Below, in pieces: positions 1-11,500 of a stretch of DNA of 64,000 bases. The stretch comes from Fasciolopsis buskii (lineage: Eukaryota; Platyhelminthes; Trematoda; Plagiorchiida; Fasciolidae): contig LUCM01004216.1 of NCBI GenBank assembly GCA_008360955.1, forward strand, positions 106,712 to 170,711, given 5' to 3'. The notes under the pieces are model-generated. The model had not been told where the DNA came from, made no database searches, and saw nothing but the letters and a program-made list of their open reading frames with translations. The position numbers and the translations under genes are program-made. How positions within the stretch are numbered: the first letter of the stretch is position 1; each line of letters starts with the position of its first letter.

Positions 1-120
1 TATTCGTTCAGATCATTTATTTAAACTATTCCAGTCTCGGTAGCTGATTGTTTGGGCAGAGTAAATACACTACGTGCCTTTGCCTTTTAGGATATTTTTC
101 CTAATTGCATATCATCGTTC

Positions 121-278
121 AAAACTGCTATCCGAATGGCTTTTGAGATCTCATTTACATAAGACAGAGATTCGCTCATTTTAAGAATGCATATTTGAAT
201 TTATAAATTACACTGCACAGTGATTTACTGTGCACTATGCTGTACTTTACAAGTAGACGTAAGCGTATCACAATTACC
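121..278 (-). repeat. Inverted copy of a ~157-bp dispersed repeat segment
   Basis: Read on the minus strand, this segment matches 5624-5780 on the plus strand end to end, with about ten differences by eye. It contains a perfect 8-bp hairpin (arms 214-221 and 227-234, 5-nt loop). It forms the 3' end of a longer coding repeat whose body lies at 279-680. The two copies are 5.3 kb apart in opposite orientation. They could be the ends of one element, but the sequence beyond them on the inner side is coding-like rather than TIR-like, so two independent insertions of one family is the simpler reading. Confidence 0.85.
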
Positions 279-680
279 TGGCATACTTCCGATATCCGTC
301 TGCGGGCCATAGACGTTTAGGCTTACTGGGATAGCGACTCTAGTGTAAGGAAGGAATTCTCTATGCGAAGCAAAGACATCATGATCAACCGTACGAGACT
401 TTGGCGCTTGAGTGGTTGTGGCAATATACCAGGGTACTTGATTTCCCAAGTGATTCGTCATGTTGTGTCAGAATTTAACCTGGCTTTGAAGATCATGAAA
501 GCACTGCACAGCCGTTCCATCTGTGTTGGGTATCACTAGCACTGCGAATCCATCACACCGGAACTGAGAAGCGAAAACGAGACGAAAGGTAGTCAGTCAA
601 GCCCCTCAGCAGGCACACCATCAACGGAATGTTTGATTTTCACCGCAATATTTTGCACGATTCACTACTTATCTGCACCC
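225..680 (-). pseudogene. Unrecognised protein-coding repeat, copy 1 (broken)
   Basis: The family is not one I recognise. On the minus strand the reading starts near 680 (YQRLVGVQISS), passes a region reading SQFRCDGFAVLVIP followed by NTDGTAVQCFHDLQSQV, hits a stop, and resumes in a second frame at TNHLGNQVPWYIATTT. That frame runs to a stop at about 225 after TLTSTCKVQHSAQ. The same protein motifs recur at 5390-5680 and 6075-6450 on the plus strand, so this is one of at least three diverged copies. Frame changes and stops show it is no longer a single intact ORF, unless the breaks are introns. It could be a transposon-encoded protein or a dispersed host gene family. No catalytic motif or membrane segment is evident. 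Confidence 0.5.
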
Positions 681-3600
681 CCACGAGCCTTTGATAAGCA
701 ACATACGTTACCCAATCCAAACATATATGGCACAAATGCAAATATGTCCGACAAAACTGAGTTACAACGAGGGTGATGTTATTGACAGATGGGCTCTTCA
801 AACGCGCCCTAACTCAGGCAAACGGTTCGCCTTCTTCGTTCAGGCAAACGACCTAGGGTCTACCAGCATGTTCCAGTTATCGATCGTTCTTGTCTGATCT
901 TTAGAAAACGAGGTTCACGTACTGAAGTAGAGCGCATGTGAACCTTGGCATGATAGGACAAAAACAGATTAGATCCATTAATTTGCACTTTCAACAAAAA
1001 TGTGATCGATTCAAAGGTGCAGTGCCCACAGATAAGCAATAAGATTCAGGCAGCAGCTGTGAAAGCCATGTGAAGTATGGATAGTATAGCCTCTTGCTAC
1101 CTTGATCCAAATTTATTTTGTTAAAGGTATGTGCTACCGTATACCACATACTGCAATGGCACTGACTTGCATCTCTTAGAACTCGCAGTGACACTTTCAC
1201 AGCACAAAAGTAGATTTGGAAGAAAGTGCTTTTAAACTCCGTTTTGTTCTTCAACCGTATCGGCTCTAAATACCTTGATATAAAGAGATTCAATAAAGCA
1301 GTGATTTATAGGCCTTAGCAGCAATAAATGACCACTATTCCATTAATATTCATACTGACTTACAGTATATTCGGCGCAAAACGTGGCTAGCGCTCGGTCG
1401 CTTCAGGAAACGCTCACCTGATGACGTCACTACAGTTACTTCTGTGTTTCGAGGGATCAAATAAGATGTAAACAGTGTGCAATTTAACAAAATCTATTAG
1501 ATCAAAATTATTATTCGGTTCGAAAATGTTTGAACAAACCTAGATCACGGGATTCATCAAACAGTCCCTCATGAAAACATTCAATCTCCTACTAGCATGT
1601 ATCTCACTTTTCCGTATGTTACACGTGCATTGCTTGAAACCAACGAATTGGATCACTTAAATTGCCAGGTGACTTTCAAACTGTTATCCCTTCAGTTCAA
1701 CGCCCTAAGTGAAACATGTTCCCCTAAATATTTGTAGATCTTAATTATCTTTACCGGCCTCTAAACGATTATCAATGGCTGTCATTTTATCCACCATAGA
1801 CTGTTGATTGTTACGGATAACTGATACCCGAAGTCCTTATGTCATGCGTAGTTTCAGTCCTGACAGTTCGATAGGAGAACAGAAAGCAATTGGTTTTAAA
1901 ATGCGTGGGTTAAATTTTGCCTTCTCACTATTTACCATGAAGATGGATGCTATTTTGTGGTTCCGAAAAATTAGTAGGCATCTTGTATTCTTTAGTAATA
2001 GTATAAATTTTAGGCAGCTTTGAAGTATTGAATTAATCAAACTAGTCGTCAGTAGTTCGTTTAACAGGAGCTGTTTTATCTAATTGCATAAAGCACAACT
2101 GTTCGTACCTATCTACTGTCATCAAAATATTGGCTAAAAACCTCAAGGATGATTGCGGAAAGTAAAAGCGTTTTACAGAGTTCACTGTGCGGTGATAGTT
2201 ATTCCCTTCCGCAAATCAGCATCATGGGTCGTTCATTCTGTTGATGCAGCGGGCGTTAACGAATCTGTTGACCAAATCGCGTCCTTCCCCGAATCTTTGT
2301 CCAAGGGTTCTGACCTGAGAGTAGTATGACCAACTGGGAATGTTTCAGCCAGCTGGAATCCCCTCACAAAACGCTAGAGATCCTGGATGCCCACTATACT
2401 CCGATGCCTAAGCTTAATGCTGTAATTCTTAGAGCATCTTTTGTCTGAAATCTGCATAAATATCAGTTAACCCCGGGGGAAACGCTGACACTCCACTCAG
2501 GTCCTTCACATTTCAATGTAAATATATCTGCTACCAGAGGGCCGAACGCTGAACATCATCAGGAGAGGCTGTTAGACATGCCCTCTCGAGTAGGAACATT
2601 TTGGGTGTTATTCAGAACACGTCAAAACCCCAAAACTGAGAAACGACTTCCAGTTCAAATTAATGTCTGAATGCAGTCTTAAAAAACTGCCGTAAATGAA
2701 CACATTCTCCATAAGGGTGATTTGGACGTTTTGTAAAGGTTTTACTCCATATTAACGGAGTATTCTTCATAAATACGGTCTAACCAAAACTTCAATGAAA
2801 TCAACCAGCAGTTTTCTCTAATCCATGACGGACTGCTCGCCACTGATCGATATCCTCTTGCATTAGCTCAGAGACAATCGGCTAATCAGTCAGGTTTATT
2901 GCCCTCTTGTTTCCCGTTTTCCACGAAGTTGGATGTCATCAAAATACCTTATTTTTAGCCGATTTTTCGCTTACCAGGACTAAATCCCTGCCACAGACAC
3001 GGAAGTCCAATGCCCTACAATTTTGTTGGCAAGGTAAATGTTCACTGAATACAACATGACTCATGATGTGCGTTACCAAACGTGGATGTTATTATTGCCA
3101 CCAGTTAATTTGGGAAGGGACATAAACTGGAGGGTAAGTCCGAGTTCCGACAAATTTCAAATGACCATTCTATGCTGACGGCCTTGTGTAACATAGCACT
3201 CGTTTCAAGGCAACACTTTAGGCTCTTGCGATCTAGCAAAAATGACACGCGACAATAATGAAGAAACTGAAGTACTTTGATCCTGGGGTAAGGCAAAAAT
3301 GTTGTCATTAGCATTTCGTCAGCAAACCACACCAGAAACAGAAGGATGGAGTTAGTGAGCTAGCAAAATTAAAATCCTGTTCCATGGCAGAAAGAAAACT
3401 GACTTTTCTTATAACTGGTTCACTCAGTTATCTTCTCACAGACTTGAAGTATTTACGATCCTTCTTTCCTTCGTTCGATTCATGTCATCTTCTCTGATTG
3501 ACTAAGTACACAAAGAATATCGATTTCTGAATTATGTAGTGGGAGGCAGTTCAACCTAATGTTAACTGAACACTGAAAAATAGGACCTGATACTTTGAGA

Positions 3601-5389
3601 TCTAATGGTAAAGTTGCATTAAACTATGGTGTATGAGAAGATCTGGCAAGCTGGAAAATTTACACGTCCGTCATAGACAAAAAAGAAAACGCCGTACATT
3701 CAATGAAAGCAAAAAGTTGCAAAACTAAAGAAATACGTACAACCGTCTAAATCGTGGGCAGAATTTCCCAGGACTTTAGTAAAAGAGACAGAAATCAATA
3801 AGACAAGCAGCCAGTCAAAAGCTGAACCAACGGAACAAATAAAGTCAGGTCTTTACGAGAGGGCTGCACACAACTTTTGGGTGGATTAGAACAGAAGAAA
3901 CAGGGCTGATAACAGGCAGCACCTGATAATGGGGTGAGAATGCTTTCTAATTAGGCACAACAAGAACAGAGCACGACTCCCTCATTTTTACTAGGTTCTT
4001 TATTAACAAAAACATGTACATTATTATTCGCCTTGTGCCAGAATGTTTCGATCTACGGATCAAAAGCGGAAAATGACAGAAGCTTTCGGAGTTCGAGAAT
4101 CTGACAGGAGCACGGCTTATTGTACCATCTAAATTATTGATGCAGTCGGTTTTGAAAAAAGGCAGCAGTGATAACGATCGAGGGCACATTGAAATACAGC
4201 AGAAAAAGTTGGTAAAGTTACATCTGAACCACTTTCAAAACGCATGCACATTACACTTTACACGTAATTATTTGTCGACTGCGGACATCACAATGAGTCG
4301 GTAGACATCTTTATTACCCTCCTAGTACGGTTGAAGGTTAACATAAAAAGGAAAAGGAGAAAAATTTGTCAGATGCTGAATTTATAGTGATCTGAATATG
4401 AGCACAGTAGTTTTGTGCAAACGTAATTCTAGCGTTGCCCCGGGCATATCCACGCCGCAATCCCTGACACACGTTCAAGATGTGCCCAAAAATGTTCAAG
4501 TTTATTTTATTTTCACACTGGTTCCTGCGTTTCTTCTGTCATAAATTTTAGCACATGAATTCCTCGGACCATGAAACTCTAATCGGTTATCGAATCATCA
4601 AGTTTGTTGCACTTATTCATTGGTTACAATCGACATTTTCATCCGTGCTACCCAACATTTTATATGTTAGCCCCCGAAGGAGTGTATGATAAAGAGGCAA
4701 TTTACATTCGTATGCATCAAAACGAAGGTCGAACTGAGAAGAAAAGTCCCGAGTGTGACTTGAAATATTAAAAAAAGTAGAATGTCTGAAAATGAATTGC
4801 AAGTACAGCATCGCCAGAATCCCTAGAATTTTGTGCATAGAGTTCCGTGGACAAATCACCGGGATAACTAAGGAAAGATTAAGGAAAAATAACGAAACCT
4901 TGAACAACAGGTGACCTGTTAATTACATACCCTATATATGGCTTCGATATTGAATTCATTAAAAGAAAGTGAAAATTTAGTGTTTTGTTTATAAAGAATG
5001 AAGACAAACAGCCAAAAGGCTCCGGACAAACAAGGAGAACTGGGAATAGCCTGAAGAAACATAATCCAAAAGAAACGGCTAAACTATTTCTCTGGGTCGC
5101 CGTGGCAACATTTGAAGTTGAAACATCATTGATGCTATAGCGTCTACGGTGCCGCAACTTTGCATGGTTGAAAACCGAAAGAGATCGGTGTGGCTAATCA
5201 GGGGCGAAAGTTGAGTGTTTAAGGTCATCAAGTTGGGTTATTTTTAGTGCGGATGAAAAGCTGAGAGCAAGACACTCCGGCGCACTTTGATAAAGTTTTA
5301 GAGAATGAGTGTTTCAAAGTGAATAACACTTTCACGTTTTTACAGCAGACTGGCATTGCACCGGTAACCATGATCTGTCGATTGCATGT
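642..5389. other. No recognisable gene
   Basis: Apart from the first 40 bases, which finish copy 1 of the coding repeat, I see only short ORFs (up to about 100 codons) without family resemblance. No tRNA-like or retrotransposon motif was found. The block at 2200-2640 is somewhat GC-richer than its surroundings and might be an old repeat, but I cannot name it. Confidence 0.5.
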
Positions 5390-5680
5390 TCCTCACCAGA
5401 GGCTCATGGTCGCGCAAATAATTAGTGGGTAGCGCTTTACCTTGTGCAAAAAAGCACCGATAGGGCACATGATAGCCTAATGACTGAAGTGGTTGACTCA
5501 GGTGTTTGTCACCGGTTCACGTCCCAGTTTCAGAGTGATGGATTCGCTCTGCTCATGGTTTCATTTTGGAAGTTTCAGCATTTATATCAAATAATGAGTA
5601 TTTTCGTAAAATATACCTCCTTCGGTAATTGTGATACGCTTACGTCTACTTGTAAAGTACAGCATAGTGCATAGTAAATC
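5390..5680 (+). pseudogene. Unrecognised protein-coding repeat, copy 2 (broken)
   Basis: On the plus strand this reads HQRLMVAQIISG and then, in another frame, LMTEVVDSGVCHRF followed by TSQFQSDGFALLM, before entering the shared 3' segment (5624-5780) with the NCDTLTSTCKVQHSA ending. It matches copy 1 residue by residue in the SQF-x2-DGFA block. The TNHLGNQVPWYIATTT section of copy 1 is missing, so about 200 bp have been lost or replaced between about 5570 and 5624. Function unknown. Its orientation is opposite to copy 1 and the same as copy 3. Confidence 0.5.
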
Positions 5681-5780
5681 ACTGTGCAGTGTAATTTATA
5701 AATTCCAATATGCATTCTTAAAAGTGAGCGAATCTCTGTCTCTTGTAAATGAGATCTCAAAAGTCATTCAGATGACAGTT
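5624..5780 (+). repeat. Plus-strand copy of the ~157-bp repeat segment
   Basis: Inverted partner of 121-278, about 94% identical by eye, including one extra base near 5723 and scattered substitutions. The hairpin of the other copy is kept with one mismatch. Weaker similarity may continue for another 50-60 bp downstream (5781-5840 against 60-120 reversed), suggesting the element is longer and more decayed there. Confidence 0.85.
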
Positions 5781-6059
5781 TCGGCTGGTGTTGGCATAAT
5801 TCGGAAATGGTGTCCGAAAACATTTAACCGCATAACACGTACTTTCCAGAATATTTTGAATTACATGATCCGAACGAAGATATCAATAAATGGAAGACTG
5901 TCGATGAGGATGACTAGGAATAAGTTTATTTGTGTTCGAGGCATAACAAGGACATTTCAGGGCTTGAGAAACTTTTAGTGTTCAGCGCCTAAGTCCGTAA
6001 TGGCACTGCTATGTGCAGAGAAGTTTATCCTCACCAAGAATTCGTTGATCTTTTGTGTC

Positions 6060-6448
6060 TAAATGTCCGTAGCCTGCAAAATGCAGTCACAAATATGGGT
6101 GCCATACCGTGTGGTGTTGTTGTATGATGGGTCGGTGGGAATCAGCTCGTCTAGCTTAATGGCTAATTCGTCCGACTCCCAACAGGTCTGTCCTGGTTTG
6201 TGTCTCATTTCCGGCGTGATGTATACGCACTGCTCATGATTCCAAACGTGGATGAAACAGCTGTACATTGCTTCCATGCTTTTCAATGGCATGTAGGAGG
6301 TTCACACTTCATAACGAATCATTTGCATGTTCCAGTTTTATTTCAAACGAATAGAGATGCCAACCGGTCGGGAGACGAAATACTGCAGAAATGTTGTGCT
6401 CAAGTTCAAGGCACCCAAGAATGTGGGAACAAAACACATTATGGGTGA
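6060..6448 (+). pseudogene. Unrecognised protein-coding repeat, copy 3 (frameshifted)
   Basis: The first frame reads CKMQSQIWVPYRVVLLYDGS and then SSLMANSSDSQQVCPGL. A frameshift near 6195 leads into SHFRRDVYALLMIPNV, then DETAVHCFHAFQW and a TNHL block, ending at a stop at about 6448. The part LM-x2-x2-DS...VC...SxF-x2-D-x2-ALLM aligns with copies 1 and 2, which establishes the family. This copy preserves the upstream portion best. The minus strand is also open over 6059-6292, but the homology of the three copies runs on the plus strand, so the antisense frame is a shadow. Function unknown. Confidence 0.5.
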
Positions 6449-6449
6449 T

Positions 6450-8050
6450 TTTCTGGTACATCATTCTTTTTATTACATATTCCGTGCCCGGCGAAAACGA
6501 GAATGAATGTGACAGTTAATTAGTGCGGTCAGAATAACATCAACATTGAAGTATGGAAGACGCCTGCCAAATAATGTGCTTTGAACCTGTGGATCATGAA
6601 TTTTTAGGTGATTTTCGCTGAAGGAGACTGCTATGTTTACCGGACAAAGATTTAGGAAGAGAAGATCTACTGCTACAACTGTTTGAAATCGTTCAAAGTT
6701 TTTTCTTATGGAACGTCCTATTAGATGCGTTCTTTGCACAGCGTTATTCAACAGAATTATAAACTTAACATCCATGTATGTAGCCGAGTTTTCTACAGAG
6801 AGACAGGGAACTTCTCCAAAATATTATCGAACAATTGCCACGCAACACAGATTAATCTTCAAGCCGTATAGATTGCAAACCATCCTGTCTAATATGTACA
6901 CGCCTTTGGTGAACTAAGTAGAATTTGGGCAGACTTTATTACTTCAGCAGGGGAAAAAATTCCTTCACGTCAGACTACCGGGATACAGGGATGAAATCTG
7001 TAACTTGTGGTAAATGTAAGTGTTTTAAAACCATGTTCTTACTGAAGATTTTTCGTGCTCTTTTGCTCTGTTGCCTGATAGCTGAAATTTTCTTGGACTG
7101 TGAAGACAAACACCAGTGCAGACCGAACCGGGAGATTTAGAATGAACGAAATGCTTGATGAATAATTTGACATTGAAGTAATACGGGAAAGTAAGTGTGC
7201 ACATTTTGGGTCTACTTAAGACAAACAAACGTTAATAAGAAGTTTGATGTTCTTATTTACGCGTGTCTGTCTGGCGACAAAATGAAAACCATTTTAATCT
7301 AAATAAAGCAAATGTGGATTTAGGTTGGAAGCTTACACATTCAACACCGTCGAAAGTGTCAGACGTGCCAAGCGGCGAGCAAATTTGCCAAGACAATTTA
7401 CTGTTTCTGATAAAATGATAGATAGCCAACTTGACCCCGAACGAGAGTAAGGATAGCTTAGCCAACCTAGGAGCTCGCGTGATTATCAGTGTTGTACCAG
7501 CAGTTCACCGTTAATATACTATTCATAAAAAGACATTTATAATTAGTGGTGAAAAACTGGGATAATCGTTTCGGTTAATTAAACTTAAGTTCCTGGTGCA
7601 GAGACATTCTGAGTAGATTAAATACTTCTACTTCAGTAGGCATTTCTATAACTGTGAAAAGTACCGGCAAGTTGGTTGATCTACTTACATAGGTTGGAAT
7701 ACTTGGTAAGAATAATTTGTACTCATCGGTGTACCGTGGCTTCAGCGGGACCGTAAACTTGAACGGAAATGATCCAGTTAACTGTTACTTAATTCCAAAC
7801 ACCGTGAATTCTTCGCAAATGCGTACATTCACAAGCATTCTCCATCAGAGCCATTGACACTACTGAATCTAGTTAAAAATGTTCTATTTAGCTACCGGGT
7901 ACCTTTTTAGGTTGTTTAGACAAACGATCTTCATTACCGTGTGCAGGTGTCCACTGCTCACTCATTCGAATTTATACTGTCCTATTTCAGGACATTCAGC
8001 ACCTGGTATCATTGTTCATCGGCTCTGAGATGTACGCTGGATAGATAAAC
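6450..8050. other. No recognisable gene
   Basis: Overlapping short ORFs occur on both strands (up to 100 codons on the minus strand at 6473-6775), with no domain resemblance and no repeat I can name. Confidence 0.45.
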
Positions 8051-8179
8051 CTTTGGGGTTCTCTTCGAAACACCTCGGCATGTGCACTTTTAGATAGTGA
8101 GCGATCAGATCTAGTCTGCTACTGCCAACTGTAAACCATGAACATCCGTGCATTTCACATTCAAAACACTGGAGATTGC
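8051..8179 (-). CDS. Candidate internal exon with a C2H2 zinc-finger-like motif
   Basis: This 129-nt exon lies between a good acceptor (pyrimidine-rich tract ending CTTCAG, on the minus strand just above 8179) and a donor AAAG|GTTTAT at 8050-8049. It is phase 1 at both ends and open throughout. The peptide contains CEMHGCSWFTVG, then LDLIAHYLKVH. The spacing C-x4-C-x14-H-x4-H, with F three residues after the second C and a leucine two residues before the first H, fits a C2H2 finger. Such fingers occur in transcription factors and at the N-terminus of some LINE proteins, and I cannot tell which applies. No flanking exon of the same gene was securely found, although the minus strand is also open at 8222-8545. 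Degenerate chance similarity is possible. Confidence 0.4.
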
Positions 8180-8545
8180 CTGAAGATAGATGCAGCATCA
8201 TTCAGGTAGAGACTGTTCACCCTATGCACGGTGTGGGTGCTGTTGGGAAACCTCTTGACTGTAAGAACAGTTAATCCAAACGATTAGTCTCTCTAGACGA
8301 GACCGTACTTTTCCAACGGATGGGAACTGCTTTACGAATGACGGGATGCTTAGGTCTCTTTCATGGTCATCCCGAACCCAGGTAAAATTGTCTGAAAACG
8401 CTTGAGATGGGATGCCAGAATCACTCTTCTGACCATTGACAAGTGATATACCAAAGACACTTCGGGTGTTTCCTGCCGCCACTATTGAAAATTTAATACA
8501 TTTGCTTGAGCTGCAAATACTGTATTGCAGTAAATTACTATTCAC

Positions 8546-11500
8546 GTAGTTTTTTCAGAGAAACTCCCATTATCCTAAACTGAATTTAATTTCGACTTTA
8601 GTTAAAACAAAAATACAATATTTTCAGGGGAATTTCCGCCCGCACTGCTTTCATTCACCAGTGTTAATGCGGTCCTCGATGAACCAATAAATCCACAAAT
8701 ACCGTCCTATCCGTGCCACGTGATGTTCCTTATTTTCGTTTTTGTTTTCAACGGCTCAGCATAATGGAAGTGATCCGTCAATGTCTGCGGAAGGAATCCC
8801 ACAAGAAGGATATTAGCCAAGACTGAATAATTTATCCAAAAAATGGAAAAGCTATCATATATATAAAAATGACAATCTAATCACTGACCACACAATCGTT
8901 TCACTATATCTATCGCATATGGTAGGTAGATATATACCACCATCTAACAACAAATACAGGGTTGCATGAGATATATGAATTTGGGTAACAAAAGGCACTG
9001 AATAATGAAGTGGGAGTTGATAGATTGTACGTCACGGAATTGAGGTGGCGGATGAAACCCACGGTGCACCCTGATCAATACGATCGGGTTGCAACCAACA
9101 ACAATTTGTCGTAATCATGCACGTTATTCCAAACGGACTCGGGCGAACAGAGAGTCTCCTGTGCACTAATTGTGATTACCAAAAAAGGGTGAAACGGCCT
9201 AATTTATTGTCCAGTTGACTGCTGCTTCCCCAAGATAATCAAAATAGATAAACACCTAAGATCTCCCGAAGCTCCTTCTCATAAAAAGAAACCTATGAGC
9301 CATCTTTTGTAAAAGTCGAATTGCCCTGTCAACTGCGATACTGACTGGTTAGTATAAAGCTGTTCATGGATATTTATCGCTTCGTTAACAAAGAATTGCA
9401 CAAACCTGATTTTTGGCTTGTTGGATGGGGGCATTATTAAATTTATTCGAAAAGCTTACATATAATGTCGCACTGAATCGGCAAAACATTCGAATTTTTT
9501 AATGTCGCAGTGCTGCTTTAGGGATACCTAAAAATTTCGACCACAGTCGACCTACGGAAATCTAATGATTGAATACTTATTTGCGAGAATAGCTGAACCA
9601 TAAACACACCTCAAATTTGGCACTCAGTGGAATACTCGTTTATTGAACGACCTAACAAGACATTAAGGATACAGATGCCCTCAACCCAAGTGGGATTTTC
9701 TACTAATTTTCCTATTAATAAGTCTTTCAGACTTCCTAATTCTTTAGTGCTGGTATTTCAATATGATCCTGACATTTTGCTTGCAGATACCAGAAACCGA
9801 CGCACGCACAGCAATGCTGTGGTGCCATGTCGAACGTGACTGGACCCGCATGGGACGCATAACAAGCGCATAAAGGACCAACTGGGCTTTAAACCGAAAA
9901 TCCACTGCCCGCTTAGTTTGGGTGCCCCATCAAAAATATCTGAAGACTTAGCAAATGTGCACAGTTTTATTTTCAAGTTATTATCTTTAGTTGGTTGCTA
10001 ACATATCGTTTTCATCTTCATATGGTGAATTCCAGTCGATGTGATAACTTTCGCTGATAGAATGAGGCATCCACTTTGTCGCGCAATTGAGTGCTTCGTA
10101 AAAGCACGTGCCAGTTGGTTTAACCAGACAGAAGACCCAACTGTCATTTTAGTCTGTATACGCCCGCGGTTGAGCATCCACATTTGGTTTAAATTTATTG
10201 CATATTAACGAAAATTTTGTACGTGTGCATGTCCCTACCTTTAGCTATTGTATAACAAATTTAAGCAATTTGTGGAAGAGGGCCGGACTGATTTAAAAAC
10301 TGTTTAGAAATCAGGTCACGCCTATTTCCAACATATCTGTGTATCGCGTTTTATTCAAACAGAAAAGTTCAACCACTCAAAGAAGGTGGATTTAAAATTT
10401 GGTCGGATAAATCGTTTCAATTTTTACCGTCTGCTTGGTCACCTTCATCTTCTGAGTGCTTAGTTAACCCGGACATGTTCAACTATTTTATTCGAACTAC
10501 AACAAATATTGTGATGCATATATACCTATACATATTCAGCCAATTTGTTCATACCAAGGTATGCATGTGCTGCTTAGGTTTCATTTTATCAGCTGCGAGT
10601 CATGAACATGCGTCGAAAACTGATACTGAGTGAATTCATCCTGGTGAAAATTGTAGTTTTTTGTCCACCAACCACATTGGCGCACTTTGACTGTAACAGG
10701 CAAATTCCTAGTTACTTGTGGGCATTTTTATAATAAGCTGATGCCGGCAGACTTTAAAATGCAGTCTCACGTGCATTTTAACTGTGCAGAAATCCCTGAC
10801 ATGTAACCCGTTTATCAACTTGTGACCGAAAGCGGTAAATTTTACGGATAAACATATCACCAATCTGAAAAATTTGAGAATATTTCATCAGGAGATGAAA
10901 CTTTGAGTTCAAGGGGCATGGCATCCTCTGAAAGCCAAAACATCTAACGTTCGTATCGATCACAGTGGACGAATGAAAGTCTTCAGGGGTCTAAATCCAT
11001 CTTCTAGAGAAGTAGTAAATTTCAGATCATAGAATTGACAATCCACTTAAGTACCAGGCTTCTTATGGTTTGCTTCCAGGACAGAACTCGAAGCACCAAC
11101 CGTTAAGCTACCAAGTAGAAACACTCTATTTAATCTGACATGAACGGCTCAGGAAGTGAAAGTCAATGGATTGTATACACTGCGTATAGGGTACGGAACT
11201 TATTTAATGGTCCCCCATACCTCTCGCTGTCTCGAAAGGACTCAGATAGAAGCACAACATTTGGAAGGCAATATGGCATATGAGATTTTAGAACAAACCC
11301 AAGTACCGCACGTTAGTTGACAGACAAAAAGAAAGCAAAATTAGGCTACGAGCAGAGGTAAGACCGGTAACTTTGCAGAGATTGAAGAAGGTTGCGGATC
11401 CGATTCTTTTCATTGGCGGTCAGTTTCTATTTGGGACCTTTTAGGTGACTGAGGACCACTTTCTGAAGTACAGTATATTTGTGGCTTAATGATTTAAAAA

